Shown piece by piece: positions 8,364-16,701 of a stretch of DNA of 64,000 nucleotides. Each line of letters starts with the position of its first letter. The first letter of the stretch is position 1. The notes under the pieces were generated by a model, which made no database searches, was not told where the DNA came from, and saw only the letters and a list, made by a program, of their open reading frames with translations. The position numbers and the translations under genes were made by a program. Source of the DNA: Palsa-504 sp963795795 (GTDB taxonomy: Bacteria > Actinomycetota > Actinomycetes > Streptosporangiales > Streptosporangiaceae); the NCBI GenBank assembly GCA_963795795.1, contig CAWCJS010000003.1, positions 751,853-815,852 of the forward strand. Reading direction: 5' to 3'.

Positions 8364-9455
8364 GTGACCCAGCCGCAGTCGCCTTTGCCGCCGGAGCCGC
8401 AGCCGGTGCTGAGCCCGCTCACCGCGGCCGCGATCTTCCTGGTGCTGACCGTCGAGGAGGGCGGGGAGGCGGCCGTCCGGGACGTGCTCGGGGACTGGGC
8501 CTCGCTGCAGCGGGCGGTCGGCTTCCGGGCCCCGGGTCCGCCGCTGGCCTGCATCGCGGCGTTCGGATCGCAGGTCTGGGATCGCCTGTTCGCGGGCCCG
8601 CGCCCGGCCGAACTGCACCCGTTCCGTGAGCTGCAGGGCAGCAGGCACCACGCGCCGGCCACCCCGGGAGACCTGCTGCTGCACATCCGGCACGAGCGGA
8701 TGGACATGTGCTTCGAGTTCGCGACGCAGGTCATGGGGCGGCTGGCCGGGGCGGTGACCGTGGTCGACGAGGTCCACGGGTTCCGGTTCTTCGACGAGCG
8801 GGACCTGCTCGGCTTCGTGGACGGGACCGAGAACCCGGTCGGCTCCGCCGCGACCGTGGCGGCCCTGGTGGGCGGCGAGGACCCGGAGTTCACCGGCGGC
8901 AGCTACGTCATCGTGCAGAAGTACCTGCACGACATGCAGGCGTGGAACGCCCTGTCGGTGGAGGACCAGGAACGGGCGATCGGGCGGTCCAAGCTGTCCG
9001 ACATCGAGATGTCCGACGAGGTCAAGCCCGCGAACTCGCACGTCGCCGTGAACACGATCACCGACCCCGACGGGACCCAGCGGCAGATCCTGCGCGCCAA
9101 CATGCCGTTCGGCGATCTGGGCCGGGGCGAGTCCGGCACGTACTACATCGCCTACGGGGGCACGCCCAGCGTGACCGAGCAGATGCTGGTCAGCATGTTC
9201 ATCGGCCGCCCGCCGGGTAACTACGACCGCATCCTGGACTTCTCCACCGCCATGACCGGGTGCTTGTTCTTCGCCCCGTCGGCGGATTTCCTCGACGACC
9301 TGCCTGACTCGCCCGGCGCCCCGGGCCGGGCGCTGGGGTCCGGGGAGATTGATCCGGCGGGCACTGGACCGGCGGGGACTGATTCCGAGGGCACTGGCCC
9401 GGCGGGCGATGGGTCGCTGGGTATCGGCAGCTTGAAGAGGAGAACTGAGCCATGA
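8364..9455 (+). CDS. DyP-type peroxidase, encapsulin cargo
   Basis: 363 aa. A heme dye-decolorizing peroxidase. The GXXDG motif is present as GFVDGTENP (residues 150-158), with the proximal-His region VKPANSHVAVN downstream and GTYYIAYGGTP near the end. After the peroxidase core comes a flexible linker of repeated Gly/Thr/Pro/Ala units (GTGPAG, GTDSEG, GTGPAG). The C-terminal tail SLGIGSLKRR closely matches the cargo-loading peptide that sends DyP into encapsulin. GTG 8364 has a GGAAGGAG site upstream. The stop overlaps the encapsulin ATG (ATGA). A short inverted repeat (GGCGGA/TCCGCC, 8283-8296) precedes the operon. Confidence 0.95.
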   Translation: MTQPQSPLPPEPQPVLSPLTAAAIFLVLTVEEGGEAAVRDVLGDWASLQRAVGFRAPGPPLACIAAFGSQVWDRLFAGPRPAELHPFRELQGSRHHAPATPGDLLLHIRHERMDMCFEFATQVMGRLAGAVTVVDEVHGFRFFDERDLLGFVDGTENPVGSAATVAALVGGEDPEFTGGSYVIVQKYLHDMQAWNALSVEDQERAIGRSKLSDIEMSDEVKPANSHVAVNTITDPDGTQRQILRANMPFGDLGRGESGTYYIAYGGTPSVTEQMLVSMFIGRPPGNYDRILDFSTAMTGCLFFAPSADFLDDLPDSPGAPGRALGSGEIDPAGTGPAGTDSEGTGPAGDGSLGIGSLKRRTEP

Positions 9456-10267
9456 ACAACCTGCACCGTGAGCTCGCTCCGGTCTCCGGCGCCGCGTGGG
9501 CGAGCATCGAGGCCGAGGCCCGGCGGACGTTCGAGCAGCACGTGGCCGCCCGCCGGGTGGTGGACGTGCGGGGGCCGGCCGGGCCCGGGCTGGCGGCGGT
9601 CGGCACCGGGCACCTCGCCGAGATCGACGCGCCTTCCGGAGGGACCGGCGGGATCCTCGCCTGGCAGCGCACGTCGCACCAGCTCGTCCAGCTCCGGGTC
9701 CCGTTCACGGTGAGCAGGCAGGACGTGGACGACGTCGAGCGCGGCGCGCAGGACTCCGACTGGCAGCCGGTGAAGGAAGCGGCCAGGGACATCGCCTTCG
9801 CCGAGGACCGGGCGATCCTCGAGGGCTACCCGGCCGCGGGGATCACCGGCATCAGGAAGAGTTCGTCTAACCCGGTGCTGACGCTGCCCGCGGAGGCCAT
9901 CGAGTACCCGGCCGTGATCAGCCAGGCGGTCAGCGCGCTCCGGCTCGCCGGCGTAAGCGGGCCCTACTCGCTGCTGCTGTCCGCCGCGGCCTACACCGCG
10001 GTGAGCGAGACCTCCGACCACGGCTACCCGATTCGCGAGCACCTGGCCCGCGTGGTCGACGGTGAGATCATCTGGGCGCCCGCCATCGAGGGGGCATTCC
10101 TGCTCACCGCCCGCGGCGGCGACTTCGAGCTGCACCTAGGCGAGGACCTGTCCATCGGCTACCTGTCCCACGACAGCGAATTCGTGCAGCTGTACTTCCA
10201 GGAATCCCTGACCTTCCTGGCCTACACCACCGAGGCCAGCGTGGCCCTAGCCGCCCGCGGGAGGTAG
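9452..10267 (+). CDS. enc: family 1 encapsulin shell protein
   Basis: 271 aa, the usual size for the HK97-fold linocin/encapsulin family. The start MNNLHRELAPVSGAAWASIEAEA, the middle LVQLRVPFTVSRQDVDDVERGAQDSDW and IAFAEDRAILEGYPAAGI, and the end LSIGYLSHDSEFVQLYFQESLTFL are characteristic. The subunits self-assemble into an icosahedral protein compartment. The four-base overlap with the DyP gene means the two are translated together, and the DyP tail supplies the internal docking peptide. The role is probably an oxidative-stress or redox compartment. Confidence 0.97.
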   Translation: MNNLHRELAPVSGAAWASIEAEARRTFEQHVAARRVVDVRGPAGPGLAAVGTGHLAEIDAPSGGTGGILAWQRTSHQLVQLRVPFTVSRQDVDDVERGAQDSDWQPVKEAARDIAFAEDRAILEGYPAAGITGIRKSSSNPVLTLPAEAIEYPAVISQAVSALRLAGVSGPYSLLLSAAAYTAVSETSDHGYPIREHLARVVDGEIIWAPAIEGAFLLTARGGDFELHLGEDLSIGYLSHDSEFVQLYFQESLTFLAYTTEASVALAARGR

Positions 10268-10277
10268 CCGCCCGGCC

Positions 10278-10604
10278 CTACTCGTAGCGGGTCGGCGGGA
10301 ACGGGTGCTCCTCGTCGATGGGGTACAGCTCGCCCTTCTCGGACTCGCGGCGGACCTCGGCGCGCTCCTCCTGGTACTCGGTGCTCTGGGTGATGTCGGT
10401 CTGCGGCGGCGTATCGGCGGCCGCGGGCACCTCGTCCGGGTCGTAGGGGTCGAGCCCCGCGGCGACGCGCTCTTCCTCGGTCAGCCGGGCGAGCCGGTCG
10501 TCGTCTAGGCGGTCGATTTCGCCGCCGTGCTCCCTGCGGTCCCGGTGGAACCGCTCGGCGAACTCGTCAGAGTACTCGTTAGCATCTTCCTGTTCCTGCG
10601 TCAT
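10278..10604 (-). CDS. small acidic hypothetical protein
   Basis: 108 aa, strongly charged and acidic, with no membrane segment and no recognised domain. It is rich in Asp/Glu (TQEQEDANEYSDEFAERF ... EEERVAAGLDPYDPDEV). The C-terminal ELYPIDEEHPFPPTRYE looks conserved in style. Probably partly disordered. ATG 10604 is preferred and a GTG lies just before it. It is 65 bp downstream of tenA on the same strand and convergent with the encapsulin gene, 10 bp apart. Confidence 0.5.
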   Translation of the reverse strand: MTQEQEDANEYSDEFAERFHRDRREHGGEIDRLDDDRLARLTEEERVAAGLDPYDPDEVPAAADTPPQTDITQSTEYQEERAEVRRESEKGELYPIDEEHPFPPTRYE

Positions 10605-10669
10605 CACGCCTCTTCCGCTGGTGACCGGCGCGGGCGACCCGCCGCGCCGTCGTCGCTGACCGCGCAAGC

Positions 10670-11395
10670 TTATCCGGGACTGCGCCAGCTCAGATCGGGC
10701 CACTGCTCGAAGGTGTACGCCATCTCCCAGAACATGCGCTCCAGCCGCGAGCTCATCATGAAGAGGTACTCCAGCTCGCGGCGCTTGGCCTCGCCGGGGA
10801 CCTCCTCGCGCACCATGTCGTCGAACGTGCGGCGCATGTTCAGGACCAGGTTGTTCTCCTCGTCGCTGAGGTAGAAGCCGACCCAGTCGGAGTACACGGG
10901 GTGTTCGGCGAGTTCGCCCCGCAGATCCCGGGCGATCTCGATGTAGCTCCAGGAGCACGGGAGGATGGCGGCGGTGATCTCCAGCCCGGCGCCCGTCGCC
11001 GCCGTGGCCAGCAGGAAGCTGGTGTAGGCCACGTTGGCCGGGGCCATGGTCAGTGAGCCGCCCCGGTCCTGCGCCCCCATGCTGATCACCTGCTCGAGGA
11101 GGCGGCGGTTGCTCGGGATCTCCAGCCGGATGATCCCGTCCGCCTGCCTAGTGAAGAACTCGAGTTCCGCCTCGCTGCGCGCCTTGGCGGCTCCCATGGA
11201 CATGCACTGGGCGAACGGGGGCAAGAACATCAGGTCCTGCTCGATGAAGAAGCGGAACTTGTCCAGCGGCAGGGTCCCGCGGGTCAGCTCGCCGATGAAC
11301 GGGTGTGCGTGCAGGCCGGCCCAGATGTCATCGCACCGGATGCGGAGCCTGGCAGAGAACGCCGGCTCGGAGATCGTCGCCTTCGGAATGGTCAC
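10670..11395 (-). CDS. tenA: TenA family aminopyrimidine aminohydrolase
   Basis: 241 aa. TenA enzymes (thiaminase II) hydrolyse 4-amino-5-aminomethyl-2-methylpyrimidine to HMP during thiamine salvage. The family core is clear: FIGELTRGTLPLDKFRFFIEQDLMFL, the nucleophile Cys in LPCSWSYIEIA, YSDWVGFYLSDEE and the C-terminal Glu in MFWEMAYTFEQW. It is divergent from an APC permease, with about 170 bp between. No full TPP riboswitch is visible in that gap. A second TenA-like gene lies at 37.8-38.5 kb. Confidence 0.88.
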   Translation of the reverse strand: MTIPKATISEPAFSARLRIRCDDIWAGLHAHPFIGELTRGTLPLDKFRFFIEQDLMFLPPFAQCMSMGAAKARSEAELEFFTRQADGIIRLEIPSNRRLLEQVISMGAQDRGGSLTMAPANVAYTSFLLATAATGAGLEITAAILPCSWSYIEIARDLRGELAEHPVYSDWVGFYLSDEENNLVLNMRRTFDDMVREEVPGEAKRRELEYLFMMSSRLERMFWEMAYTFEQWPDLSWRSPG

Positions 11396-11567
11396 CCCCG
11401 CACCCTAACCTGATGCGCGGAGTGGGAACCTGGGTACTGTCACACGTAACGGCTGGAATCAGGAACGGACCGCTATGATCGCGCAGTGGGCAGGCTTGGC
11501 TCGCTCGCGCGAAACCCCTCCATCATGTGCGCGCAGCGCGCGGGACGGCGCCTGACCAGGGAGACAG

Positions 11568-13025
11568 ATGACGGATCATTCCGCCGCGGTCGCGGGACGC
11601 GTGCCGGCTCCGGTCGCCAAGCTCGAGCCCAACGCCATCGGCGCGGCCCAGGACACCGTCATCGGCATGGCCTCGTCCGCTCCGGCGGCGACGGTCGGGC
11701 TGACGTTCGCCGCCCTGGCCGCGACCACCGCCTACGGCGCGGGCCCGGTCCTCCTCGTGACCGCGGTCCCGATGCTGATCATCGCCAACGCGTACCGCAG
11801 GTGTAACTTGTGGAACGCCAACTGCGGCGCCTCCTTCGAGTGGGTGGGGCGGGCCATCAGCCCCTACCTCGGCTTCCTGACCGGCTGGCTGATGATTGCC
11901 GCATACATCGTCGGGACCGTGGCCGAGGTCCTCCTGCTCGGGCCATCGATCCTGGCCGTGTTCGGCTCGAGTTCCACCAACAAGTGGGCCTTCGTAGGCA
12001 TCGGCGTCGCCCTGGGCCTGATCATGCTGGTGATAGCCGTCGTCGGGATCAAGCTCACGGCCCGGGTTCAGGTCAGCATGGCCCTGGTGGAGTACCTGAT
12101 CCTGATCGGACTGGCGGTGGCCGGACTGGTGTGGGTACTTAGCCACCACGCCGGCTCGGTGCCGTTCAGCCACGGCTGGCTGAGCCTGTCGGGCATCGGC
12201 GCCAAGGGCGACGTCGTGTCCGGATTCCTGGCCGCGGTGTTCGTTTACGGCGGCTGGGACGGCACCCTGTACGTCAACGAGGAAGTCAAGCACCGACGGG
12301 TGAACCCGGGGCGCGCCGCGGTCATCGCCGTCGCCTTGCTGGCCATTATCTACACGCTGGCCCAGGTCGGCTTCCAGGGCGTGCTCTCGCCGGGCAAACT
12401 GGCTCAGGCCGCTCAGAACGGCACCGCGCTCGTCGCCGTGGCCAACGCGCTCGGCGGCGGGTTCTGGGCCAAGGCGATGGCGCTGTCGATTGCGCTGTCG
12501 GTGATCGCCACCACCGGGACCGGCATCGTGCTCGGCGCCCGCATCGTCTACGGCATGGCGAGCTACCGGGTGCTCCCCGAATTCCTCGGCACCGTGTCCC
12601 GCCGGTTCTCCACCCCGGTCGCCTCCAGCATCGTCGTCGGCCTGCTCATCATCGTGCTCAGCGCCGTCTATTTCCTGGCGACCTCGGTCCATGGCGCCTT
12701 CACCGACGTGATCAACGTGACCGGGTTCCTGTTCTCGATCTTCTACGTCTTCACCGCGCTCGCGGCCATTACGTACTACCGGCGCCGCATCACCAGCAGC
12801 CTCTGGGACTTCGTGGTGATCGGCATCCTCCCGCTCGGCGCGGCCGGCTTCCTCGGCTGGGTCTTCGTCCTGTCGTTCAGCCGGGCACCGTGGTCCCAGC
12901 GCTGGTCGCTGATCGGCATCGTCGCCGCCGGGCTGCTCCTGATGTTCTCCGCGCGCTACATCCTCCGCTCCACGTTCTTCCAGATCCCGCTGGAGAGCGA
13001 GGAGCTAAGGCACCGCCGGCACTGA
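11568..13025 (+). CDS. APC-superfamily amino acid/polyamine permease
   Basis: 485 aa. An integral membrane transporter with about 12 hydrophobic helices. The first reads IGAAQDTVIGMASSAPAATVGLTFAAL, and the sixth-region motif FVYGGWDGTLYVNEEVKHRRVNPGRAAVIAV matches the G-W-D and E-E pattern of APC permeases. The 30-residue N-terminus is soluble. The substrate is unknown. The divergent tenA raises the option of a thiamine precursor, but this is only context. A perfect 12-bp palindrome CCTGACGTCAGG (13034-13045) lies just after the stop and overlaps the end of the convergent P450 gene. Confidence 0.85.
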   Translation: MTDHSAAVAGRVPAPVAKLEPNAIGAAQDTVIGMASSAPAATVGLTFAALAATTAYGAGPVLLVTAVPMLIIANAYRRCNLWNANCGASFEWVGRAISPYLGFLTGWLMIAAYIVGTVAEVLLLGPSILAVFGSSSTNKWAFVGIGVALGLIMLVIAVVGIKLTARVQVSMALVEYLILIGLAVAGLVWVLSHHAGSVPFSHGWLSLSGIGAKGDVVSGFLAAVFVYGGWDGTLYVNEEVKHRRVNPGRAAVIAVALLAIIYTLAQVGFQGVLSPGKLAQAAQNGTALVAVANALGGGFWAKAMALSIALSVIATTGTGIVLGARIVYGMASYRVLPEFLGTVSRRFSTPVASSIVVGLLIIVLSAVYFLATSVHGAFTDVINVTGFLFSIFYVFTALAAITYYRRRITSSLWDFVVIGILPLGAAGFLGWVFVLSFSRAPWSQRWSLIGIVAAGLLLMFSARYILRSTFFQIPLESEELRHRRH

Positions 13026-13040
13026 CTCCCCAGCCTGACG

Positions 13041-14366
13041 TCAGGGCGGATTCCACCGAACGACCAGATCTGGGGGCTTGCGGAAGACCAGGCCCCGCGG
13101 CTCGGCCGGGAAGCGGTCGTCGAGGCGCAGCGCAGGGAGCTGGCCCAGCAGCGTTTCGATCGCGATCCGGGCCTCCAGGCGCGCCAGGTGGGCGCCGAGG
13201 CAGAAGTGCGGGCCGTGGGCGAAGGCCAGGTGCCGGGACGCGTTGGCCCGGCGGATCTCGAACCGGTCCGGGTCGCCGAACACCGCCGGGTCCCGGTTCG
13301 CCGCGGCGATGGACACCGTAACCTGCTCGCCCGCGGGGATCCTGACGCCGCCCAGCAGCGCGTCGGCGGTCGCGTAGCGGTCGACGACCGCCGCGGCGGG
13401 CTCGAGCCGCAGCGACTCCTCGATGGCTCCGGGGACCAGGCGGGGGTCCGCGCGGACCAGTTCGAGCTCACCGGGATGGGTGAGCAGGTGCAGCGCGGCG
13501 TTAGCGATCATGCCCTCGGTGGTCTCGATGCCGCCGAACATCAGGACCGCGGCGTTGGAGATCACCTCGTCCGCGGTCAGCGGCGGCCCCGCGCCGGTCT
13601 CGGCCTCGGTCTCGGGTCGGGCCTCGGGCCGGGCCTCGGGGGTCGCCACCGCCTCGGCCAGCAGGCTCTGGTGCCCGGCCGTCGCGATCACCTGCCGCAG
13701 GCTGGCGGCGAGCCCGGCGAAGGCCGCCACGCCCGCTTGCCCCGTGGCGTTGGTCGGCCGGGTCGGCGCGGCCGCGGTGGAGCGGCCATCGTCCGGCGTA
13801 CCCGCGTGCTCCGCGGTTTCCGCCTGGGCTTGGAGGGCGGCGTCCGCCTGCAGGGCGGCTTCCGCCTGGACGGCGGCCACGATCCCGTCGTACCAGGCGA
13901 GGATCTGCGCCGGGTCGGCGTCCCCGAGGCCGAGCGCCTGGGCCATGACCGCGGCGGCCAGCGGCCCGGCGACGGCGCGGCGCAGCTCCGCCTCCCCGCA
14001 GGGCGCGATGGCGCTCACCAGGCGGCCGGCCTCGGCCTGAGTGAACGAGGCCAGCCGCGCGTGGACTTCCTCGGACCGGAACGCGCGGCTGAACGGGGCG
14101 CGGTGCCGCGCGTGCTGCGCGCCGTCCAGCGAGAGCATGCTCGGGCCGACCACCTTGGCCGTGGAGAAGCGGGGGTCGTCGACCGTGAACGTGCGCGCAT
14201 CGCGGAGGACGTCCACGGCACAGTGGTACCCGGTAACCAGCCAGGCGCCGAGGGCCGGGACCCAGCAGACCGGCCCGGCAGCCCGCATGGCGGCCAGGAG
14301 CGGGTGCGGATCGCGGTCCAACCCGGCCAGGGTGACCGCCGCCGCGGGCGGGTCCGCTCCGCGCAC
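13041..14366 (-). CDS. cytochrome P450 with low-complexity insertions
   Basis: 441 aa. A soluble bacterial class I P450. The I-helix is VLMFGGIETTEGMIANA, with the usual acid-Thr pair as E-T. The K-helix ExxR is EESLR and the heme-thiolate loop is FAHGPHFCLGAHLARLEA. Two insertions are unusual: about 45 residues rich in Ala/Gln/Thr after the G-helix region (AEAALQADAALQAQAETAEHAG) and a shorter EARPEARPETEAE stretch before the I-helix. Both look like simple-sequence expansions in surface loops. It starts with GTG 14366, one base after the stop of the upstream membrane gene. Redox partners are not in the window and the substrate is unknown. Confidence 0.9.
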   Translation of the reverse strand: MRGADPPAAAVTLAGLDRDPHPLLAAMRAAGPVCWVPALGAWLVTGYHCAVDVLRDARTFTVDDPRFSTAKVVGPSMLSLDGAQHARHRAPFSRAFRSEEVHARLASFTQAEAGRLVSAIAPCGEAELRRAVAGPLAAAVMAQALGLGDADPAQILAWYDGIVAAVQAEAALQADAALQAQAETAEHAGTPDDGRSTAAAPTRPTNATGQAGVAAFAGLAASLRQVIATAGHQSLLAEAVATPEARPEARPETEAETGAGPPLTADEVISNAAVLMFGGIETTEGMIANAALHLLTHPGELELVRADPRLVPGAIEESLRLEPAAAVVDRYATADALLGGVRIPAGEQVTVSIAAANRDPAVFGDPDRFEIRRANASRHLAFAHGPHFCLGAHLARLEARIAIETLLGQLPALRLDDRFPAEPRGLVFRKPPDLVVRWNPP

Positions 14367-14367
14367 C

Positions 14368-15576
14368 TTACCCGCCGTTTCCGCCCCCGCCGGGGCCAGC
14401 GGGATCTCGTTCAGGCCCCACGCGGCGGTGCGCCAGGTACGCCATCAGGATCCACCCGCCGATCAGGATCAGCCAGAAGTTGACCAGCCGGTACGCGAGC
14501 ACGGCGGCCAGCGCCGGTGACCGGTGCAGCCCCGCGGCGGTCAGGGCGGCGGTCAGGGCGAGCTCGACCAGCGCGAATCCGCCGGGCGTGATGCCCGTGC
14601 TGCCGACCGCGGCGCCGGCGCCGTAGACCAGCAGCAGGCTATGCCAGGGGACGGACTGGCCCGTGGCCCGGATCGCGCAGGCCAGCGCCCCGCAGTCCGC
14701 GGCCCAGTTCAGCGCGGCCAGGCCGAACACCTCGGCGTAGCTGACCCAGGACATCCGGATGCTCGCCACCCGGTCGAGGAACTCGTCCAGCCCGTTGACA
14801 CCCTGCGCGGGGACGCCGAAGACGCTCCTCGACAGGCCCACCAGCCAGGCGATGACGTGGTGCAAGGCCCTGCGGACGGTCTCGAAGCGCAGCGCGAGCA
14901 GCACGGCGGCGCCCGGGATGATGAACACGAAGGCCCCGAGGAAGCCGGCCGCGCTGGCCAGCGACGCGGACCCGGCGAGCGCTCCGATCACCAGGAGGAG
15001 GGCGAGCGCGGAGGTGGAGAAGATCGCCGATACGGCCAGGGTCCACCCGGTGGTGGCGGCGTCGACGCCGTACCTGCGGAACTGGCGGTACGAGAAGACC
15101 ATGGCGAGTTCGGCGCCGGCGAACGGCACGGAGATCGACAGCGCGTTCGCCGCGTAGGTGAGCGCCATGACCGAGCTCAGCTTGGTCCGACGGCCGTTGA
15201 CGCGCACCAGCAGCGTCCGGCTCAGCCCGAAGCTGACCAGGGAGACGGCTTCGGACACCAGCGCGAGCAGGAACCACGCCCAGTTCAGGTGGGCCAGCAC
15301 GTGCAGCGAGTTGGCCAGGGTGTGCCGCTCGATGACGATCACGCTGACCAGGACGGCCAGCGCGAGCGCGGCGAGCATGGTCCGCCGGAGCCCGTACCGG
15401 CGCGAAGCGCCCGCCGGGACCAGGTGCGCATCGGACCGAGCCGATACCGCGCCCCCGGCTCCCGCCTTGGCCAGGGCTGCCCCTGCGGCCGTCTTGGCCA
15501 GGGCTGCCCCCGCGTCCACCTTGCCCGGGGCTGCCGCCGTGTCCGTTTTGGCCCGGGCGCCCACCTCGTCCGTCAA
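14368..15576 (-). CDS. UPF0104 / LPG-synthetase-like membrane protein (YbhN family)
   Basis: 402 aa. A multi-pass membrane protein related to the flippase-like domain of lysylphosphatidylglycerol synthetases. Typical elements are VMALTYAANALSISVPFAGAELAMVFSYRQF and AVGSTGITPGGFALVELALTAAL. It lacks the C-terminal synthetase domain. The first 40 residues are made of 9-residue Ala/Lys/Thr repeats encoded by a 27-bp tandem repeat. The start is TTG 15576, supported by a GGAGGGG site about 6 bp upstream. It forms an operon with the P450. Its role is likely lipid or polyprenyl transport, which is inferred. Confidence 0.8.
   Translation of the reverse strand: MTDEVGARAKTDTAAAPGKVDAGAALAKTAAGAALAKAGAGGAVSARSDAHLVPAGASRRYGLRRTMLAALALAVLVSVIVIERHTLANSLHVLAHLNWAWFLLALVSEAVSLVSFGLSRTLLVRVNGRRTKLSSVMALTYAANALSISVPFAGAELAMVFSYRQFRRYGVDAATTGWTLAVSAIFSTSALALLLVIGALAGSASLASAAGFLGAFVFIIPGAAVLLALRFETVRRALHHVIAWLVGLSRSVFGVPAQGVNGLDEFLDRVASIRMSWVSYAEVFGLAALNWAADCGALACAIRATGQSVPWHSLLLVYGAGAAVGSTGITPGGFALVELALTAALTAAGLHRSPALAAVLAYRLVNFWLILIGGWILMAYLAHRRVGPERDPAGPGGGGNGG
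15466..15573. repeat. 27-bp tandem repeat, four units
   Basis: Four consecutive degenerate 27-bp units begin at 15466, 15493, 15520 and 15547. The shared core in the first two is CTTGGCCAGGGCTGCCC. It sits inside the N-terminus of the YbhN-like gene and encodes 9-residue repeats such as VDAGAALAK and TAAGAALAK on the minus strand. The in-frame period suggests slippage expansion of a cytoplasmic tail. Confidence 0.85.
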
Positions 15577-15701
15577 GTCAGCCCCTCCGCACGCGTCGGC
15601 CCGGGGACAGACGAGGTCGATGGCATCATGCGTAAAATACCCGCTACCTCTGTAAAACGTAAGTTCGCCGGGTTTGATGCCCCCGTGACAGACTGTGTCG
15701 G

Positions 15702-16589
15702 GTGGCCACTGAGGCGATCACCGCGCACGCCGCGGGCACCTGGACGCTGGGCGACCTGACGGTAAGCCGGCTCGGCCTGGGCGCGATGCGCCTGACCAGT
15801 AACGCCGACGGCACGCCGGCCGATCGCGACCGGGCGATCACGGTGCTGCGGCGTGCGATCGATCTCGGCGTGAATCACATCGACACCGCCGCGTTCTACT
15901 TCTCCCCGCTACGGTCCGCCAACGAGCTGATCAACCGGGCCCTTGCGCCCTACCCGGACGATCTGGTCATCGCGACCAAGGTGTGGCCCGGCCGGGACCC
16001 CTCGGGCGAGTGGTGGTGGGCCAGCCCGGCGCAGCTGCGCGGGCAGGTCGAGGAGAACCTGCGCCAGCTCGGCCGCGACCACCTGGACGTGGTCAACCTG
16101 CGCCTGCCGCGCCGGATGACGAACGGCTCGATCGCCGAGCATTTCGGTACCCTGGCCGGCCTGCGCGACGCCGGGCTGATCCGGCACCTGGGCATCTCCA
16201 ACGTCGCGCCCGCGCACCTGGCCCAGGCCAGGTCCATCGCGCCGGTGGTCTGCGTGCAGAACGTCTTCGGCATCGGGGCGCCCGTCGCGGAGCGCGAGTT
16301 CCTCCTGGCCTGCGGCGAGCAGGGCGTGGCGTACGTGCCCTTCTTCGCGATCGCCGGCCAGGGCCGCGTGACCGGCGCGGACCCCGCCGATGACGACGCA
16401 GAGGTGCTCGCCGTGGCGAAGGCCCGCGGCGTGAGCACCGCGCAGGTTCGCTTGGCCTGGACCCTGCAGCTCGGGCCCCATGTGCTGGCCATCCCAGGAA
16501 CTGGGAACCCGGAGCACCTGGAGGACAACGTAGCCGCTGGCGCCCTGCGGCTCTCGGCCGGGGAAATGCGCCGCCTTACCGCAGTCTGA
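15702..16589 (+). CDS. aldo/keto reductase
   Basis: 295 aa. An NAD(P)H-dependent oxidoreductase with a TIM barrel. Visible elements are LGLGAMRLT, the Asp of NHIDTAAFYF with the following Tyr, the Lys of VIATKVWPG, GISNVAP and the cofactor end IPGTGNPEHLEDNVAAG. At the position of the usual catalytic His the sequence reads VVNLRLPR, as in many actinobacterial AKRs that lack it. Start is GTG 15702, with no strong ribosome-binding site and possibly leaderless translation. Substrate unknown. Confidence 0.88.
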   Translation: MATEAITAHAAGTWTLGDLTVSRLGLGAMRLTSNADGTPADRDRAITVLRRAIDLGVNHIDTAAFYFSPLRSANELINRALAPYPDDLVIATKVWPGRDPSGEWWWASPAQLRGQVEENLRQLGRDHLDVVNLRLPRRMTNGSIAEHFGTLAGLRDAGLIRHLGISNVAPAHLAQARSIAPVVCVQNVFGIGAPVAEREFLLACGEQGVAYVPFFAIAGQGRVTGADPADDDAEVLAVAKARGVSTAQVRLAWTLQLGPHVLAIPGTGNPEHLEDNVAAGALRLSAGEMRRLTAV

Positions 16590-16633
16590 GGGGGACAGGC
16601 GGCCGTGATGTGGGCCGGAGCCGCCGTATCGAA

Positions 16634-16679
16634 TTGACGCAACCGATAGGTTGCTATACAGTGGCAACTGTTCGGTTGC
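16634..16679 (+). promoter_or_regulatory. promoter with paired ArsR-type operators
   Basis: A -35-like TTGACG (16634-16639) and a -10-like TATACA (16655-16660) flank the palindrome GCAACCGATAGGTTGC (16639-16654). A second copy with the same arms, GCAAC-N6-GTTGC, lies at 16664-16679, 25 bp further on. Both arms sit across RNA-polymerase contacts, so binding would block transcription. The downstream operon encodes an ArsR repressor, so autoregulation is likely. Confidence 0.65.
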
Positions 16680-16701
16680 TACTTCCTTCCTGGAGGGTGT
16701 C

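Noticed and set aside
11396..11567. Possible TPP riboswitch between tenA and the APC permease (ACCCTAACCTGATG motif)
   Set aside because: It resembles the 3' half of a THI element, but no CTGAGA half or pairing GGGG arm could be found at the right distance on either strand.
13034..13045. CCTGACGTCAGG palindrome as an operator
   Set aside because: It sits between the ends of two convergent genes, overlapping a stop codon, where an operator has no promoter to control. A perfect 12-bp palindrome can occur by chance.
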